DNA of 64,000 nt from Arthrobacter sp. B1I2 (GCF_030816485.1 NZ_JAUSYC010000001.1:372001-436000); one strand, 5' to 3'. Shown: positions 43,223-51,784, counted from the first letter of the stretch. Made by a program: numbers and translations. Notes: a model not told the origin generated them from the sequence alone.

Positions 43223-44231
43223 CCTTGGTACCCCGGGCGGCCCCGTGGCGCTGCCGCCGCGACGAACCCTCCTTAAGTCAGCCCTCGCCGTCGGCCTGGC
43301 TGCCTGCCTGCCACCCGCACTCAGTGCCTGTACCGGCGCCGACCGGCCGGAAAACCTGACTGTTGCCGGTGGTGAACCGGGTGGCTTCTACCTCGAGTTC
43401 TCCACGCTTCTGGCCGCAGCGCTGGAGCGTCACGGCGTTGCGCATCGTGCCAGTGCCCTGTCCACCGGCGGCAGCCTGGACAACATCGCCGAGCTGCGGG
43501 CGGGGCGCGCCGCCTTCGCCGTGGCCCTGGCGGATGCTGCCGCGCAACCGGGCGGGTCGGCCCAGGACACGGCAGGGATTGCCGCTATCGGCAAGGTTTA
43601 TGAAAACTATGTCCACTGCGTGGTTCGCAAAGACAGCGGCATCCGGGACGTCCCGGCGCTGGCCGGACGCCGGGTTGCCGTGGGTCAACCCGGGTCGGGG
43701 ACGTCACTGACGACGCCGAGGCTCCTCGAAGCCGCCGGGCTGCGCACCTCGGGCGATGCCGCACCCTCCGCCGGGACCACCGCCGTCGAAAATCTTGGCC
43801 TGAACGACGGCATCGCCGCGCTCAAAGCGGGAACCGTGGATGCCCTGTTCTGGTCCGGCGGCGTCCCCACTGCTGCCATCGCCGCGGCCGCTCAGGAGGT
43901 GCCGATGGGCCTCCTGGATCTGTCGGGCCTGTTGCCGGAACTGCGGCGGCGGTACGGCGGCCTGTACGACCGCGTCCTCATCCCCGAGGGAAGCTATCCC
44001 GGGGTGCCCGCGGCGTGGACCGTGGGTGCTCCCAACCTGCTCCTGTGCCGCAGCGACCTGGACAGCGCCACCGTTGAGCGGACGGTCCAGCTGCTGGTGC
44101 ATAACGCGGGCGAACTCATTCCCCAGTCCAGCCTGGGCGTGCAGTTCCTCAGCGCCGAAAGCCTCATCAACACCGCCGGCGTCCCCCTGCACCCTGCTGC
44201 TGCGGACGCCTACCGGGCGCTGCACGGGTAA
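43215..44231 (+). CDS. TAXI-family solute-binding lipoprotein
   Basis: The GTG at 43215 is preferred, overlapping the kinase stop; GTGs at 43206 and 43209 are close alternatives. The 338-residue product has paired arginines (RRTLLKS at residues 16-22), a hydrophobic signal and a lipobox LSAC with Cys39. The mature part has the TAXI TRAP solute-binding pattern GGEPGGFYLEFSTLLAAAL, STGGSLDNIAELRAGRAAFA and VGQPGSGTSLTTPRLLEAAG. No TRAP membrane subunits are next to it. Its coupling to a kinase suggests a ligand-sensing role. Confidence 0.9.
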   Translation: MPDLGTPGGPVALPPRRTLLKSALAVGLAACLPPALSACTGADRPENLTVAGGEPGGFYLEFSTLLAAALERHGVAHRASALSTGGSLDNIAELRAGRAAFAVALADAAAQPGGSAQDTAGIAAIGKVYENYVHCVVRKDSGIRDVPALAGRRVAVGQPGSGTSLTTPRLLEAAGLRTSGDAAPSAGTTAVENLGLNDGIAALKAGTVDALFWSGGVPTAAIAAAAQEVPMGLLDLSGLLPELRRRYGGLYDRVLIPEGSYPGVPAAWTVGAPNLLLCRSDLDSATVERTVQLLVHNAGELIPQSSLGVQFLSAESLINTAGVPLHPAAADAYRALHG

Positions 44232-44270
44232 CCCAACGCCCGCTCACCTCCTGCACCCGGAACGAGGGGC

Positions 44271-44897
44271 CTACGCGGGCAAACGCGCAGGCTTCCATGG
44301 CCTGTGCTCGTGTGTGAGCCAAACCATTTCGGGGTTCAGAGAGCACACCAGTAGCTGACCCTCCGTACGGGGGTTATCAAGTTCACCGAACCGGACTGCT
44401 GTATCTCCAGCGACGATGGTCGGGCGTCCATCGCCAACGACGACGACCTGTGACCCCCGAGTGTGACCAGGTGCCGGAAGGAGCCGAAGCCCGGGAAGCA
44501 GTTCGAGCTCGCCGTCGACGGGAACGTAGAGAACCCCGGGCGGGTCCACCCATTCACGGATGGTGTAGTCATTCTCGGTGCGGGCGTCCTGGAGTTCCTG
44601 ACGCTGGACGTAGATGGGCTTGCCCGCGAAGAGGTGGTTACCCCCGCAATGATCGAAGTGCAGGTGGGTGTTGACGACAATGTCGACACTGTCGATGTCG
44701 AAGTCCTGCTGGTCCAACGGGTGAAGGCGGGGATCCATATCGGCGACCGCCGGATGGAGCTGAGTCATGCCGGTGTCGACCAGCACGCGCGCGTCGGGGT
44801 GGTCGACAACGTGCACGTAGACCGGCATCGGCTCGCCGTCGGCAAGCAGCTCGGCCACACGAACGGCAGTTACACGGATTACAGCGGGAGAACCCAT
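44271..44897 (-). CDS. Metallo-beta-lactamase-fold hydrolase, N-acyl homoserine lactonase-like
   Basis: The ATG at 44897 has GGAGG seven bases upstream and is preferred over starts further out. The 208-residue protein carries the dinuclear zinc motif THLHFDHCGG (His78, His80, Asp82, His83), a downstream GHTRGSQ and AGDTAVRFGELDN with the bridging Asp, then a His near the end (LTHEHRPW). The layout resembles AHL lactonases such as AiiA; other lactone or phosphate substrates remain possible. It begins the less GC-rich pocket. Confidence 0.85.
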   Translation of the reverse strand: MGSPAVIRVTAVRVAELLADGEPMPVYVHVVDHPDARVLVDTGMTQLHPAVADMDPRLHPLDQQDFDIDSVDIVVNTHLHFDHCGGNHLFAGKPIYVQRQELQDARTENDYTIREWVDPPGVLYVPVDGELELLPGLRLLPAPGHTRGSQVVVVGDGRPTIVAGDTAVRFGELDNPRTEGQLLVCSLNPEMVWLTHEHRPWKPARLPA

Positions 44898-45140
44898 TTC
44901 TTCACCTCCGTCCCACATCATGGCCGTGATGCATTGGGGAAGCAACAGATCGTCGGGCCGAATGCTGCGCGACCTGCTGCCATGAGCCAAAATCATACCG
45001 CCGAGGCGTCCGTGGAGCCGATGCCCCACCCCTAACCTGAGGACGAGGAGGTGCTTGCAGGTCGCCGGTCGAGTGGGACTGGAGGGATCCCCAGCGGACG
45101 GTCTGTGCCGACGGATTTGGACATTCCGAGCGGTCCGACG

Positions 45141-45551
45141 TCAGCCGGCGTTGGCTTCACGGTCCGCCTGGGGTGCAGTTTCCGCTTCCAGCGATTCACC
45201 CGAGGCCGGACCGCCTGTCCCGTAAAAGGCCCCTTCGGACCCGTCAGCCATTGTTTGGTCATGCGTGGAGCGCAGGGGTGTCGCCTGGTCAATATGCGTC
45301 CTGGCGTCATGCTGGAGCGTGCCGATGATTTCTTCCTTCGCTTTCTTCAGCGCCTGGCTTGCCTGCTCCCGAACCCCAGGTGCATTTGTCTCGAGGGTCT
45401 GAGCGGCGCCGGAAACTTTGTCCTGGACCGTCTGGCTCTCCCATAATCCGCGGACTTTTAGCTTGAGTTTCTCGTAGCTATCCCTGCCAGCCCGGGTCCC
45501 AAGGACATAGCCCACTGCCACACCTGATACGAATATCAGCTTATTTTTCAT
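45141..45551 (-). CDS. YtxH-like small membrane-associated protein
   Basis: The 136-residue product starts at ATG 45551, behind AGGAGCACCGAG. MKNKLIFVSGVAVGYVLGTRAG is one N-terminal hydrophobic anchor with the glycine pattern common to YtxH-like proteins, followed by a long amphipathic helical section (QALKKAKEEIIGTLQHDART) and a disordered acidic tail. The family is associated with envelope stress but its mechanism is unknown. The gene is less GC-rich than its neighbours. Confidence 0.72.
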   Translation of the reverse strand: MKNKLIFVSGVAVGYVLGTRAGRDSYEKLKLKVRGLWESQTVQDKVSGAAQTLETNAPGVREQASQALKKAKEEIIGTLQHDARTHIDQATPLRSTHDQTMADGSEGAFYGTGGPASGESLEAETAPQADREANAG

Positions 45552-45649
45552 CTCGGTGCTCCTGCTTCTTTCGGTAACAGTGCCTGCGTTGAATCTAACT
45601 CCAAACCGGGACAGCTGTCCGACTCGGCCTTTCTCCGACCGGTCCTTCG

Positions 45650-45848
45650 GGCTCGCGTGTAGGCCGCGAGGACCGAGCCTTTACCGAAGACCGGGATCGG
45701 GTCAGGGGAACATGGCACGGCCGCCCTGATGCAAGCCAAATCGTGCAAAAGCTTCTTTCGCCTTCGCCGGGACGTTAGTGAAGTCCATGCCTTCGACCGT
45801 GAAGTGTTCCGCCCCAACTCCGACCACGTATCTGAGGAAGTACGGCAT
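45650..45848 (-). pseudogene. Frameshifted small paralogue of the 46109 gene
   Basis: From ATG 45848 on the minus strand the frame reads MPYFLRYVVGVGAEHFTVEG, then MDFTNVPAKAKEAFARFGLH, to a stop at 45702. In the next frame the sequence continues DPIPVFGKGSVLAAYT, matching DPIFGNGSILASYT of the intact gene at 46109-46354. A one-base shift near 45705 appears to have split it. The two copies face away from each other (inverted repeat of genes). A 111-residue open frame at 45548-45883 covers part of it but uses the second frame. Confidence 0.55.
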
Positions 45849-46060
45849 AACGGAAAGCGTGACAGGCCCAACAGATTTCGCATAGGCCTAAAGGCCCCCG
45901 CCTATTGAACCGATTAGCAGGTCGGGTAGAACCTGCCCGTCATCACCTGTCTTGTTTACGTCGATGCCCCTGCGGGCGTCCAATCCACGTTTTGGTTGTG
46001 GGTAGATCACGCCGCTTCAGTCGTGGGCCTGCTGACAGCGTCATCCCTCGGCTTTCCGCG
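45849..46060. other. Gene-free stretch between inverted small paralogues
   Basis: About 210 bases between the broken and the intact copy. I see only a short inverted repeat GCAGGT (45917-45922) / ACCTGC (45931-45936) and GGCCT/AGGCC near 45885-45895; no convincing open frame. It probably holds the promoters of both copies. Confidence 0.4.
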
Positions 46061-46118
46061 GAGGAAGCATGTGACTTAGGGCCCTGTAGAGGCCCTGATG
46101 AGGCTGCCATGCTTCCTC
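46061..46118 (+). ncRNA. Nested stem-loop leader of the small paralogue gene
   Basis: An outer 11-bp stem GAGGAAGCATG (46061-46071) / CATGCTTCCTC (46108-46118) encloses an inner 6-bp stem AGGGCC (46078-46083) / GGCCCT (46091-46096). The outer right arm contains the ATG at 46109 and the ribosome binding site GAGG lies between the stems at 46100-46103, so folding could hide the start. This is a candidate cis-regulatory RNA, not a known class. Confidence 0.4.
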
Positions 46119-46354
46119 GCATGCCATACCTCATGGAATACGTGACGAACGGGTCTATTGGCCGTTCGATCATCTATTCTGCGAGCTTTGGCGACGCTCT
46201 AATAAAGGCGAAGAACGCCCAGCGGGGGTTGCAGTGCAACTCCGCTGTTCTGTGTCATACCCCGGAATCAGATCCCATTTTTGGCAACGGTTCTATCCTC
46301 GCAAGCTACACGCCCGCTGACGGCTGGAGGATCAGCGAGGTTTGGCCACGGTAG
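46109..46354 (+). CDS. Small hypothetical protein, intact copy of a paralogous pair
   Basis: ATG 46109 has GAGG five bases upstream; ATG 46121 (MPYLMEYVTNG) aligns better with the broken paralogue and may be the true start. The product is 81 residues (77 from 46121). A central segment SASFGDALIKAKNAQRGLQ and a C-terminal FGNGSILASYTPADGWRISE are shared with the minus-strand copy. It has two cysteines, no signal peptide and no recognised domain. It reads as a small alpha/beta protein. Confidence 0.5.
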   Translation: MLPRMPYLMEYVTNGSIGRSIIYSASFGDALIKAKNAQRGLQCNSAVLCHTPESDPIFGNGSILASYTPADGWRISEVWPR

Positions 46355-46874
46355 CCTCGCCGCTCCTGCAACCTGCTGGGTTGCGCTGCAAAGAGGAGGG
46401 CGACCAAGGCGGCTCAGGCCTTTTATGACACGCAATGATCACCACGGTTCATTACGGTTGTACCGGTCAGGAAGTGCAGGCAGACGCAAAGAGGCGTGAC
46501 GGGCCGGGTGAGATCTGGCTGGCTGGAGAGGATGTATTCCACGGCTGCAGGACCTGCCGGAGTGAGGTGCTCCGGCGACTAGGGACTGATAGTCCTACGG
46601 AGCGGACGCGCGCCAACTGTTCATGTGCAAAAAAGCCGGAGCCCAGACGCGGCGCCACCTTCGCGATTATCCCGTCAAGCTCCCGCTGGCCGTAAAAGGT
46701 CTTCACGCCCCAAATCCTCGCACGCACGCCAGCGTCACAGGACTGCGGCATCCGTAAGCTTCAGGACCATTGCACGGCCACCACGCCGCGATAGCCATCG
46801 CAGTCCCGCAAAGGATCACATTGCACCTGAAGAATGACACCGGCAGTCCACAAATCATCTTCCGGTCGTTTGGC
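46355..46874. other. 520-base stretch without a confident gene
   Basis: Between the small paralogue and ramB. The longest frame with some protein-like character is 46435-46695 (listed separately). Shorter frames on both strands are Arg/Ser-rich shadows. No repeats of note were seen. It may be decayed sequence from the same imported pocket. Confidence 0.4.
46435..46695 (+). CDS. Doubtful small ORF with cysteine pair
   Basis: The 86-codon frame from ATG 46435 contains GEIWLAGEDVFHGCRTCRSE, which reads like genuine protein with a CRTC cysteine pair, but the C-terminal third (ANCSCAKKPEPRRG onward) looks random and no ribosome binding site precedes the ATG. It could be the 5' part of a decayed gene. 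An overlapping minus-strand frame at 46467-46751 is an alternative. Confidence 0.22.
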   Translation: MITTVHYGCTGQEVQADAKRRDGPGEIWLAGEDVFHGCRTCRSEVLRRLGTDSPTERTRANCSCAKKPEPRRGATFAIIPSSSRWP

Positions 46875-48386
46875 TCAGCTTCCGGAGTGGGCCTGCAGGA
46901 AGCTGTACACCTCGGTCTCGTCCACGCCGGGAAAGGCGCCCGGCGGCATGGCGGCGAGCAGATGCGAGTGGGCCCGTGCCGAGGGCCAGGCGTTCCCGGC
47001 CCACTGGCTGGTCAGCTCCGCAGGCGGCCGCTTGCAGCAGTTGGGATCCGGGCAGTTGGACGTGGCCCGGGCGGTGGTCTCCCGCCCGCGGAACCACTTC
47101 ACGTGCTGGTACGGCACGCCGATGCTCAATGAAAACTCGCCGCTGGCCGAACGCTCGGTGCGGGCAGTGCACCAGTACGTTCCGGACGGCGTGTCCGTGT
47201 ACTGGCTGTATGCACTGAACTTGTCCGGCACGTCGAACACGGCCCGCGACGTCCATGCCTTGCAGGACGGCTGGCCCTCGATGGCTCCGGTGTGGTCCTG
47301 GGGGAAGGTCACGCCGTCGTTCTCATACGCCTTGTAGATGATGCCGCTCTGGTGCGTCTTCTGGAAATGCGTGGTGATGCCCAGGTGCTTGGTGGCCAGG
47401 TTGGTGAAGCGGTGCGCCGCGGTCTCATACGAAACGGCGAAGGCGTCCCGGATGTCCTCCACAGCAATTTCCTTGGCAGCTTTGGCTTTCTGCAGAAATT
47501 CCACGGTGGCCTGCTCGGGCAGGAGCAGCGCGGCGGCGAAATAGTTGGTGGCCACCCGCTGCGCCAGGAAGTCACCGTAGTTCCGGGGCGTTTCGTGGCC
47601 CAGCACGTAGTGGCCCAGGGCCTGGAGGAGCACCGAACGGGGGTCGTGGTCCTGCCGCTGGCTCTGCGTCAGGTAAATTCTGCGGTTCTTCAAGTCCGTC
47701 ACGGAACGGGTGGAATGCGGCAGATCCCCCACGTGGTGCAGGGTGAAACCGAGGTGTGCGGCGATGTCCGCGATGACATGCTGGCTCAGCGGACCGGTGG
47801 TGTAGCCCACCTCCTTGAGGACCTTCTGCGCCTCGGCCTCGTACTCCGGGAAATAGTTTCCCCGCTCCCGCATCATGGCCCGCAGTTCACCGTTGGCGCG
47901 GCGTGCTTCCTCGGGGGTGGCCACCTGCTCGTTCATCTTGCGTTCGAGCTCGTGCAGCAGCCCCACCTGGGCCTCCAGCACATCCAGCGGCAGCCGCGAA
48001 CTGATGCGGATTTTGGGCAGGTCCAGCGACTCGTAGAGCGGACCGCGCTGGTAACGCTCCAACTCGATTTCCAAGGCGGCCCGGCGGCTGGGCGGCTCGG
48101 CCCCGAGCAACTGGTCGATGCTGACGTTAAGCGCCGCCGCAAAATGCTGCAGCAGGGTCAGTTTCGGTTCACGCTTGCCGTTCTCGATCAGGCTGAGCTG
48201 ACTGGGAGCAGTGCCGACGGCGGCGCTCAGGTCATCGAGCGTAAGCCCGGCTTGTTTGCGCAGGTGGCGGACGCGGCGGCCCAGGGCGATGACGTCCAGT
48301 TCCGTTGTGGCGGTGGACGGCGCTTGGGAGACGTCCCTGTTCCAGCTTGAAGGTGGCATTTCTGAAGAATACGTGAAGAAGGGCAT
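46875..48386 (-). CDS. ramB: XRE-family regulator of the glyoxylate shunt (RamB/short-chain fatty acyl type)
   Basis: The start is taken as ATG 48386 (503 residues), with ATG 48359 as an alternative. The N-terminal helix-turn-helix is VRHLRKQAGLTLDDLSAAVG followed by TAPSQLSLIENGKREPKL. The middle carries an IrrE/ImmA-like region (LGHYVLGHETPRNYGDF) and the C-terminus a zinc-ribbon-like cluster CPDPNCCKRPP, as in RamB/ClgR-like regulators (MtlR-type short-chain acyl regulators). RamB in corynebacteria represses aceA and aceB and adjusts acetate use; here it is divergent from aceA, the same arrangement. Confidence 0.9.
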   Translation of the reverse strand: MPFFTYSSEMPPSSWNRDVSQAPSTATTELDVIALGRRVRHLRKQAGLTLDDLSAAVGTAPSQLSLIENGKREPKLTLLQHFAAALNVSIDQLLGAEPPSRRAALEIELERYQRGPLYESLDLPKIRISSRLPLDVLEAQVGLLHELERKMNEQVATPEEARRANGELRAMMRERGNYFPEYEAEAQKVLKEVGYTTGPLSQHVIADIAAHLGFTLHHVGDLPHSTRSVTDLKNRRIYLTQSQRQDHDPRSVLLQALGHYVLGHETPRNYGDFLAQRVATNYFAAALLLPEQATVEFLQKAKAAKEIAVEDIRDAFAVSYETAAHRFTNLATKHLGITTHFQKTHQSGIIYKAYENDGVTFPQDHTGAIEGQPSCKAWTSRAVFDVPDKFSAYSQYTDTPSGTYWCTARTERSASGEFSLSIGVPYQHVKWFRGRETTARATSNCPDPNCCKRPPAELTSQWAGNAWPSARAHSHLLAAMPPGAFPGVDETEVYSFLQAHSGS

Positions 48387-48535
48387 TTCTTTCCATACCT
48401 TTTCTCTGGAAAGGGGGTTGAAAGTACTGAAAAGTAGTGACTACGGAAAGAAACACCGCACCGGAAAGACCGGTGGGAACCTCAACGACGCGGTTCCCAC
48501 CTACTCCATCCGGAGCTCAATCAAGGAGATCAACG
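48387..48535. promoter_or_regulatory. ramB-aceA divergent control region
   Basis: The 149-base region is AT-richer than its flanks. It has an inverted repeat CTTTCC (48389-48394) / GGAAAG (48408-48413), another GGAAAG at about 48455, and TACT (48425-48428) / AGTA (48433-48436) around GAAA. These could be RamB sites and promoter parts, but the corynebacterial RamB consensus does not match exactly. AAGGAG (48523-48528) is the aceA ribosome binding site. Confidence 0.5.
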
Positions 48536-49865
48536 ATGACTGCAGCATTTGAGCCCAACCAGCAGCCGACCGGCCAGGACACAACATCGCAGGCCGCCGC
48601 CCTGGAGCTCGAGTGGGCCGCCAACCCCCGCTGGGAAGGTGTGACCCGGGACTACTCAGCCTCCGACGTCGTCCGTCTCCGCGGCCGCGTCTCCGAGGAA
48701 CACACCCTGGCCCGCCGCGGCGCCGAGAAGCTGTGGAAGCAGCTCACTGAGGAACACAAGGAAGGCAAGTACACCAACGCCCTGGGCGCCCTCACCGGCA
48801 ACCAGGCCGTGCAGCAGGTCAAGGCCGGGCTGCGCGCCATCTACCTCTCCGGCTGGCAGGTGGCCGCGGACGCCAACAACTCCGGCCACACCTACCCGGA
48901 CCAGTCCCTCTACCCGGCCAACTCCGTTCCCACCGTGGTCCGCCGGATCAACAACGCCCTTCTCCGGGCGGACCAGATCGAGTTCTCCGAGGGCATCCAG
49001 ACCGTCGAGGACTGGCTGGTCCCGATCGTTGCCGACGCCGAGGCCGGCTTCGGCGGCCCGCTGAACGCCTACGAACTCATGAAATCCATGATCCAGGCCG
49101 GCGCCTCGGGTGTTCACTGGGAAGACCAGCTCGCCTCCGAGAAGAAGTGCGGCCACCTGGGCGGCAAGGTCCTGATCCCCACCCAGCAGCACGTCCGCAC
49201 CCTCAACGCCGCCCGTCTCGCGGCGGACGTCGCCGGCACCCCCACCGTCGTCATTGCCCGCACCGACGCCGAGGCAGCCACCCTGATCACCTCCGACGTC
49301 GACGAGCGCGACCAGGAATTCATCACCGGCGAGCGCACGGCCGAGGGCTTCTACAAAGTCCGCAACGGCATCGAACCCTGCATCGCCCGCGCCAAGGCCT
49401 ACGCCCCCTACTCGGACCTGATCTGGATGGAAACCGGCACCCCGGACCTGGAACTGGCCCGGAAGTTCGCCGAATCCGTCAAGGCCGAATTCCCCGGACC
49501 AGATGCTTTCCTACAACTGCTCCCCGTCGTTCAACTGGCGCAAGCACCTGGACGATGCCACCATCGCCAGGTTCCAGCGCGAACTCGGCGCCATGGGCTT
49601 CACGTTCCAGTTCATCACCCTGGCCGGCTTCCACGCCCTGAACTACTCGATGTTCGACCTCGCCCACGGCTACGCCCGTGAAGGTATGAGCGCCTACGTC
49701 GAACTCCAGGAAAAGGAATTCGCCTCCGAGTCCCGCGGCTACACCGCAACCAAGCACCAGCGCGAAGTCGGCACCGGCTACTTCGACACCATCTCCACGG
49801 CGCTCAACCCGAACGCCTCCACCCTCGCTTTGGTCGGATCGACCGAAGAGGGCCAGTTCCACTAA
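48536..49865 (+). pseudogene. aceA: Isocitrate lyase AceA, disrupted by a +1 frameshift
   Basis: ATG 48536 follows AAGGAG at seven bases. The first 320 codons match isocitrate lyase, including the catalytic KKCGH (Cys205) and [10 protein letters not shown]. At about 49496-49497 one extra G (CCCCGGACC instead of CCCCGACC) shifts the frame; the correct continuation [20 protein letters not shown], with the substrate-binding Asn-Cys-Ser-Pro-Ser-Phe, is in the next frame from 49503 to 49865. Without the extra base the product would be 442 residues, the usual size. Read as is, translation stops at 49681 after 381 residues and lacks the substrate loop, so it would be inactive. A sequencing error is possible. 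Confidence 0.92.
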
Positions 49866-49942
49866 TCCCCAGCCGCCCCCTCCGCTCGCAAGCTCGCGAG
49901 GGAACCCGGCGGCCGTGGCCCCGCTTCCCCGCCTTCCCACCC

Positions 49943-50003
49943 GTTGCTCTATCACTTTTGGTCCCCATTAGGCCCCTTTGGCAACCAAAAGTGATAGAGC
50001 AAC
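49943..50003. repeat. Palindromic intergenic repeat, GCTCTATCACTT family, copy 2
   Basis: Perfect 20-bp arms GTTGCTCTATCACTTTTGGT (49943-49962) and their complement (49984-50003) flank a 21-base loop containing CCCCATTAGG. The outer 12 bases GCTCTATCACTT are the same as in copy 1 at 16287-16343. It lies between aceA and aceB. Confidence 0.8.
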
Positions 50004-50027
50004 CGGGGTATCCAAGGAGATTTTGAA

Positions 50028-51681
50028 ATGAACAGCTTTACTGACAGCTTCACCATTAATGGGATTACCCTGACCGCGCAGCCCATTTGCCGGCAGGACG
50101 AAGTGCTGACGCCGGACGCCCTCTCCTTCATTGCCAAGCTGCACCGGGCTACTGCCGACCGCCGGCAGGAGCTGCTCCAGGCACGGCGTACGCGACGCAC
50201 CGAGATCGCCGGCGGCCAGGACCCCCGTTTCCTGCGGGAGACCGAGCACATCCGCAACGATCCGTCCTGGCGGGTTGCTCCCCCGGCACCCGGGCTGGAG
50301 AACCGCCGCGTCGAGATCACCGGGCCGGTGGACAAGAAGATGACCATCAACGCCCTGAACTCCGGCGCCAAGGTGTGGCTCGCGGACATGGAGGACTCCT
50401 CCACCCCCACATGGCGGAACGTCATCAAGGGCCAGCTGAACCTCACCGACGCTCTGGAACGCCGGATCGACTTCACCAGTGAAGAAGGCAAGGAATACAA
50501 GCTGAAGCCGGCGGGCGACCTGCCCACCATCGTGGTCCGGCCCCGCGGCTGGCACCTGCCGGAGAAGCACATGCTCATCGACGGCCAGCCAATCGCCGGC
50601 GGCATCGTGGACTTCGGCCTGTTCTTCTTCCACAACGCCCGCCGCCTGCTCGCACAGGGCAAGGGCCCGTACTTTTACCTGCCCAAGATCGAGAACCACC
50701 TCGAAGCCCGGCTGTGGAACGACATCTTCATCCTGGCCCAGGACCTGCTCGGCATTCCGCAGGGCACCATCCGCGCCACGGTGCTGATCGAGACCATCAC
50801 CGCCGCATTCGAAATGGAGGAGATCCTCTACGAACTGCGCGACCACGCCTCAGGCCTGAACGCCGGCCGCTGGGACTACATCTTCTCCCTGATCAAGAAC
50901 TTCCGCACCCGGGGCCCCCGGTTCGTGCTGCCGGACCGCGGCCAGGTGACCATGACCCAGCCCTTCATGCGCGCCTACACCGAACAGCTGGTCCGGGGCC
51001 TGCCACAAGCGCGGCGCAATGGCCATTGGCGGCATGGCAGCAGCCGTCCCCAACCGCAAGGACCCGGAGGCCAACGCCAACGCGCTCGAGAAGGTCCGTG
51101 CGGACAAGACCCGCGAGGCCAACGACGGTTTCGACGGTTCCTGGGTGGCCCACCCAGACCTCGTACCCGTGTGCCGGGAAGTGTTCGACGGCGTGCTCGG
51201 TGACAAGCCCAACCAGCTGGACCGGCTCCGCGAGGACGTCACCCCGGATGACCGTGCCCTGATCGACGTGGCCGCCACCCAGGGCACCATCACGGAGCAG
51301 GGCATCCGGAACAACATCGAGGTGGGCATCCGCTACATCGAGTCCTGGCTGCGCGGCAACGGCGCGGTGGCCATCCACAACCTGATGGAGGACGCCGCCA
51401 CCGCGGAGATCTCCAGGTCCCAGCTGTGGCAGTGGATCTTCGCCCGGGCCATCACGGACCAGGGCGAGATCATCAGCCATGAGTGGGTAGAGGAGCTCCT
51501 GGACGAGGAATTCGCCCGGCTGGAACGCTTCGACGGCGACCGGTTCGAGGACGCCCGGGACATCTTCGAAGAGGTCACACTCAGCCGCGAATTCCCCTCC
51601 TTCCTCACCCTCCCCGCGTACGCCCGCTACCTCACGGAGGCCAAGGAGAAAGCCACCGTCGAGGAGCTGGCCGCGGCTTAG
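50028..51681 (+). pseudogene. aceB: Malate synthase AceB, disrupted by a +1 frameshift
   Basis: ATG 50028 has AAGGAG upstream. The first 322 codons match malate synthase A ([37 protein letters not shown]). At about 50995-50998 one extra G (CCGGGGCC) shifts the frame; the remainder [21 protein letters not shown] continues in the +1 frame through 51681. Corrected, the product would be about 550 residues, the normal size. As given, translation would stop at 51203 after 391 residues and lose the C-terminal domain needed for catalysis. Like aceA, only one base separates this gene from an intact frame. Confidence 0.92.
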
Positions 51682-51784
51682 TCCGGGGTCCCCGCCACCA
51701 ACTTCCGTCTGCCGGGCCGGCACGCCCTCCGCAACAGGCCCCCCGAAATCCGGGGCGCCGGCCCGGCGACGGAGCACCACCAAA

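Noticed and set aside
46467..46751. 94-residue minus-strand frame in the gap before ramB
   Set aside because: Some plausible residues, but it ends in Ser/Pro-rich random sequence and competes with an equally weak plus-strand frame; not enough support.
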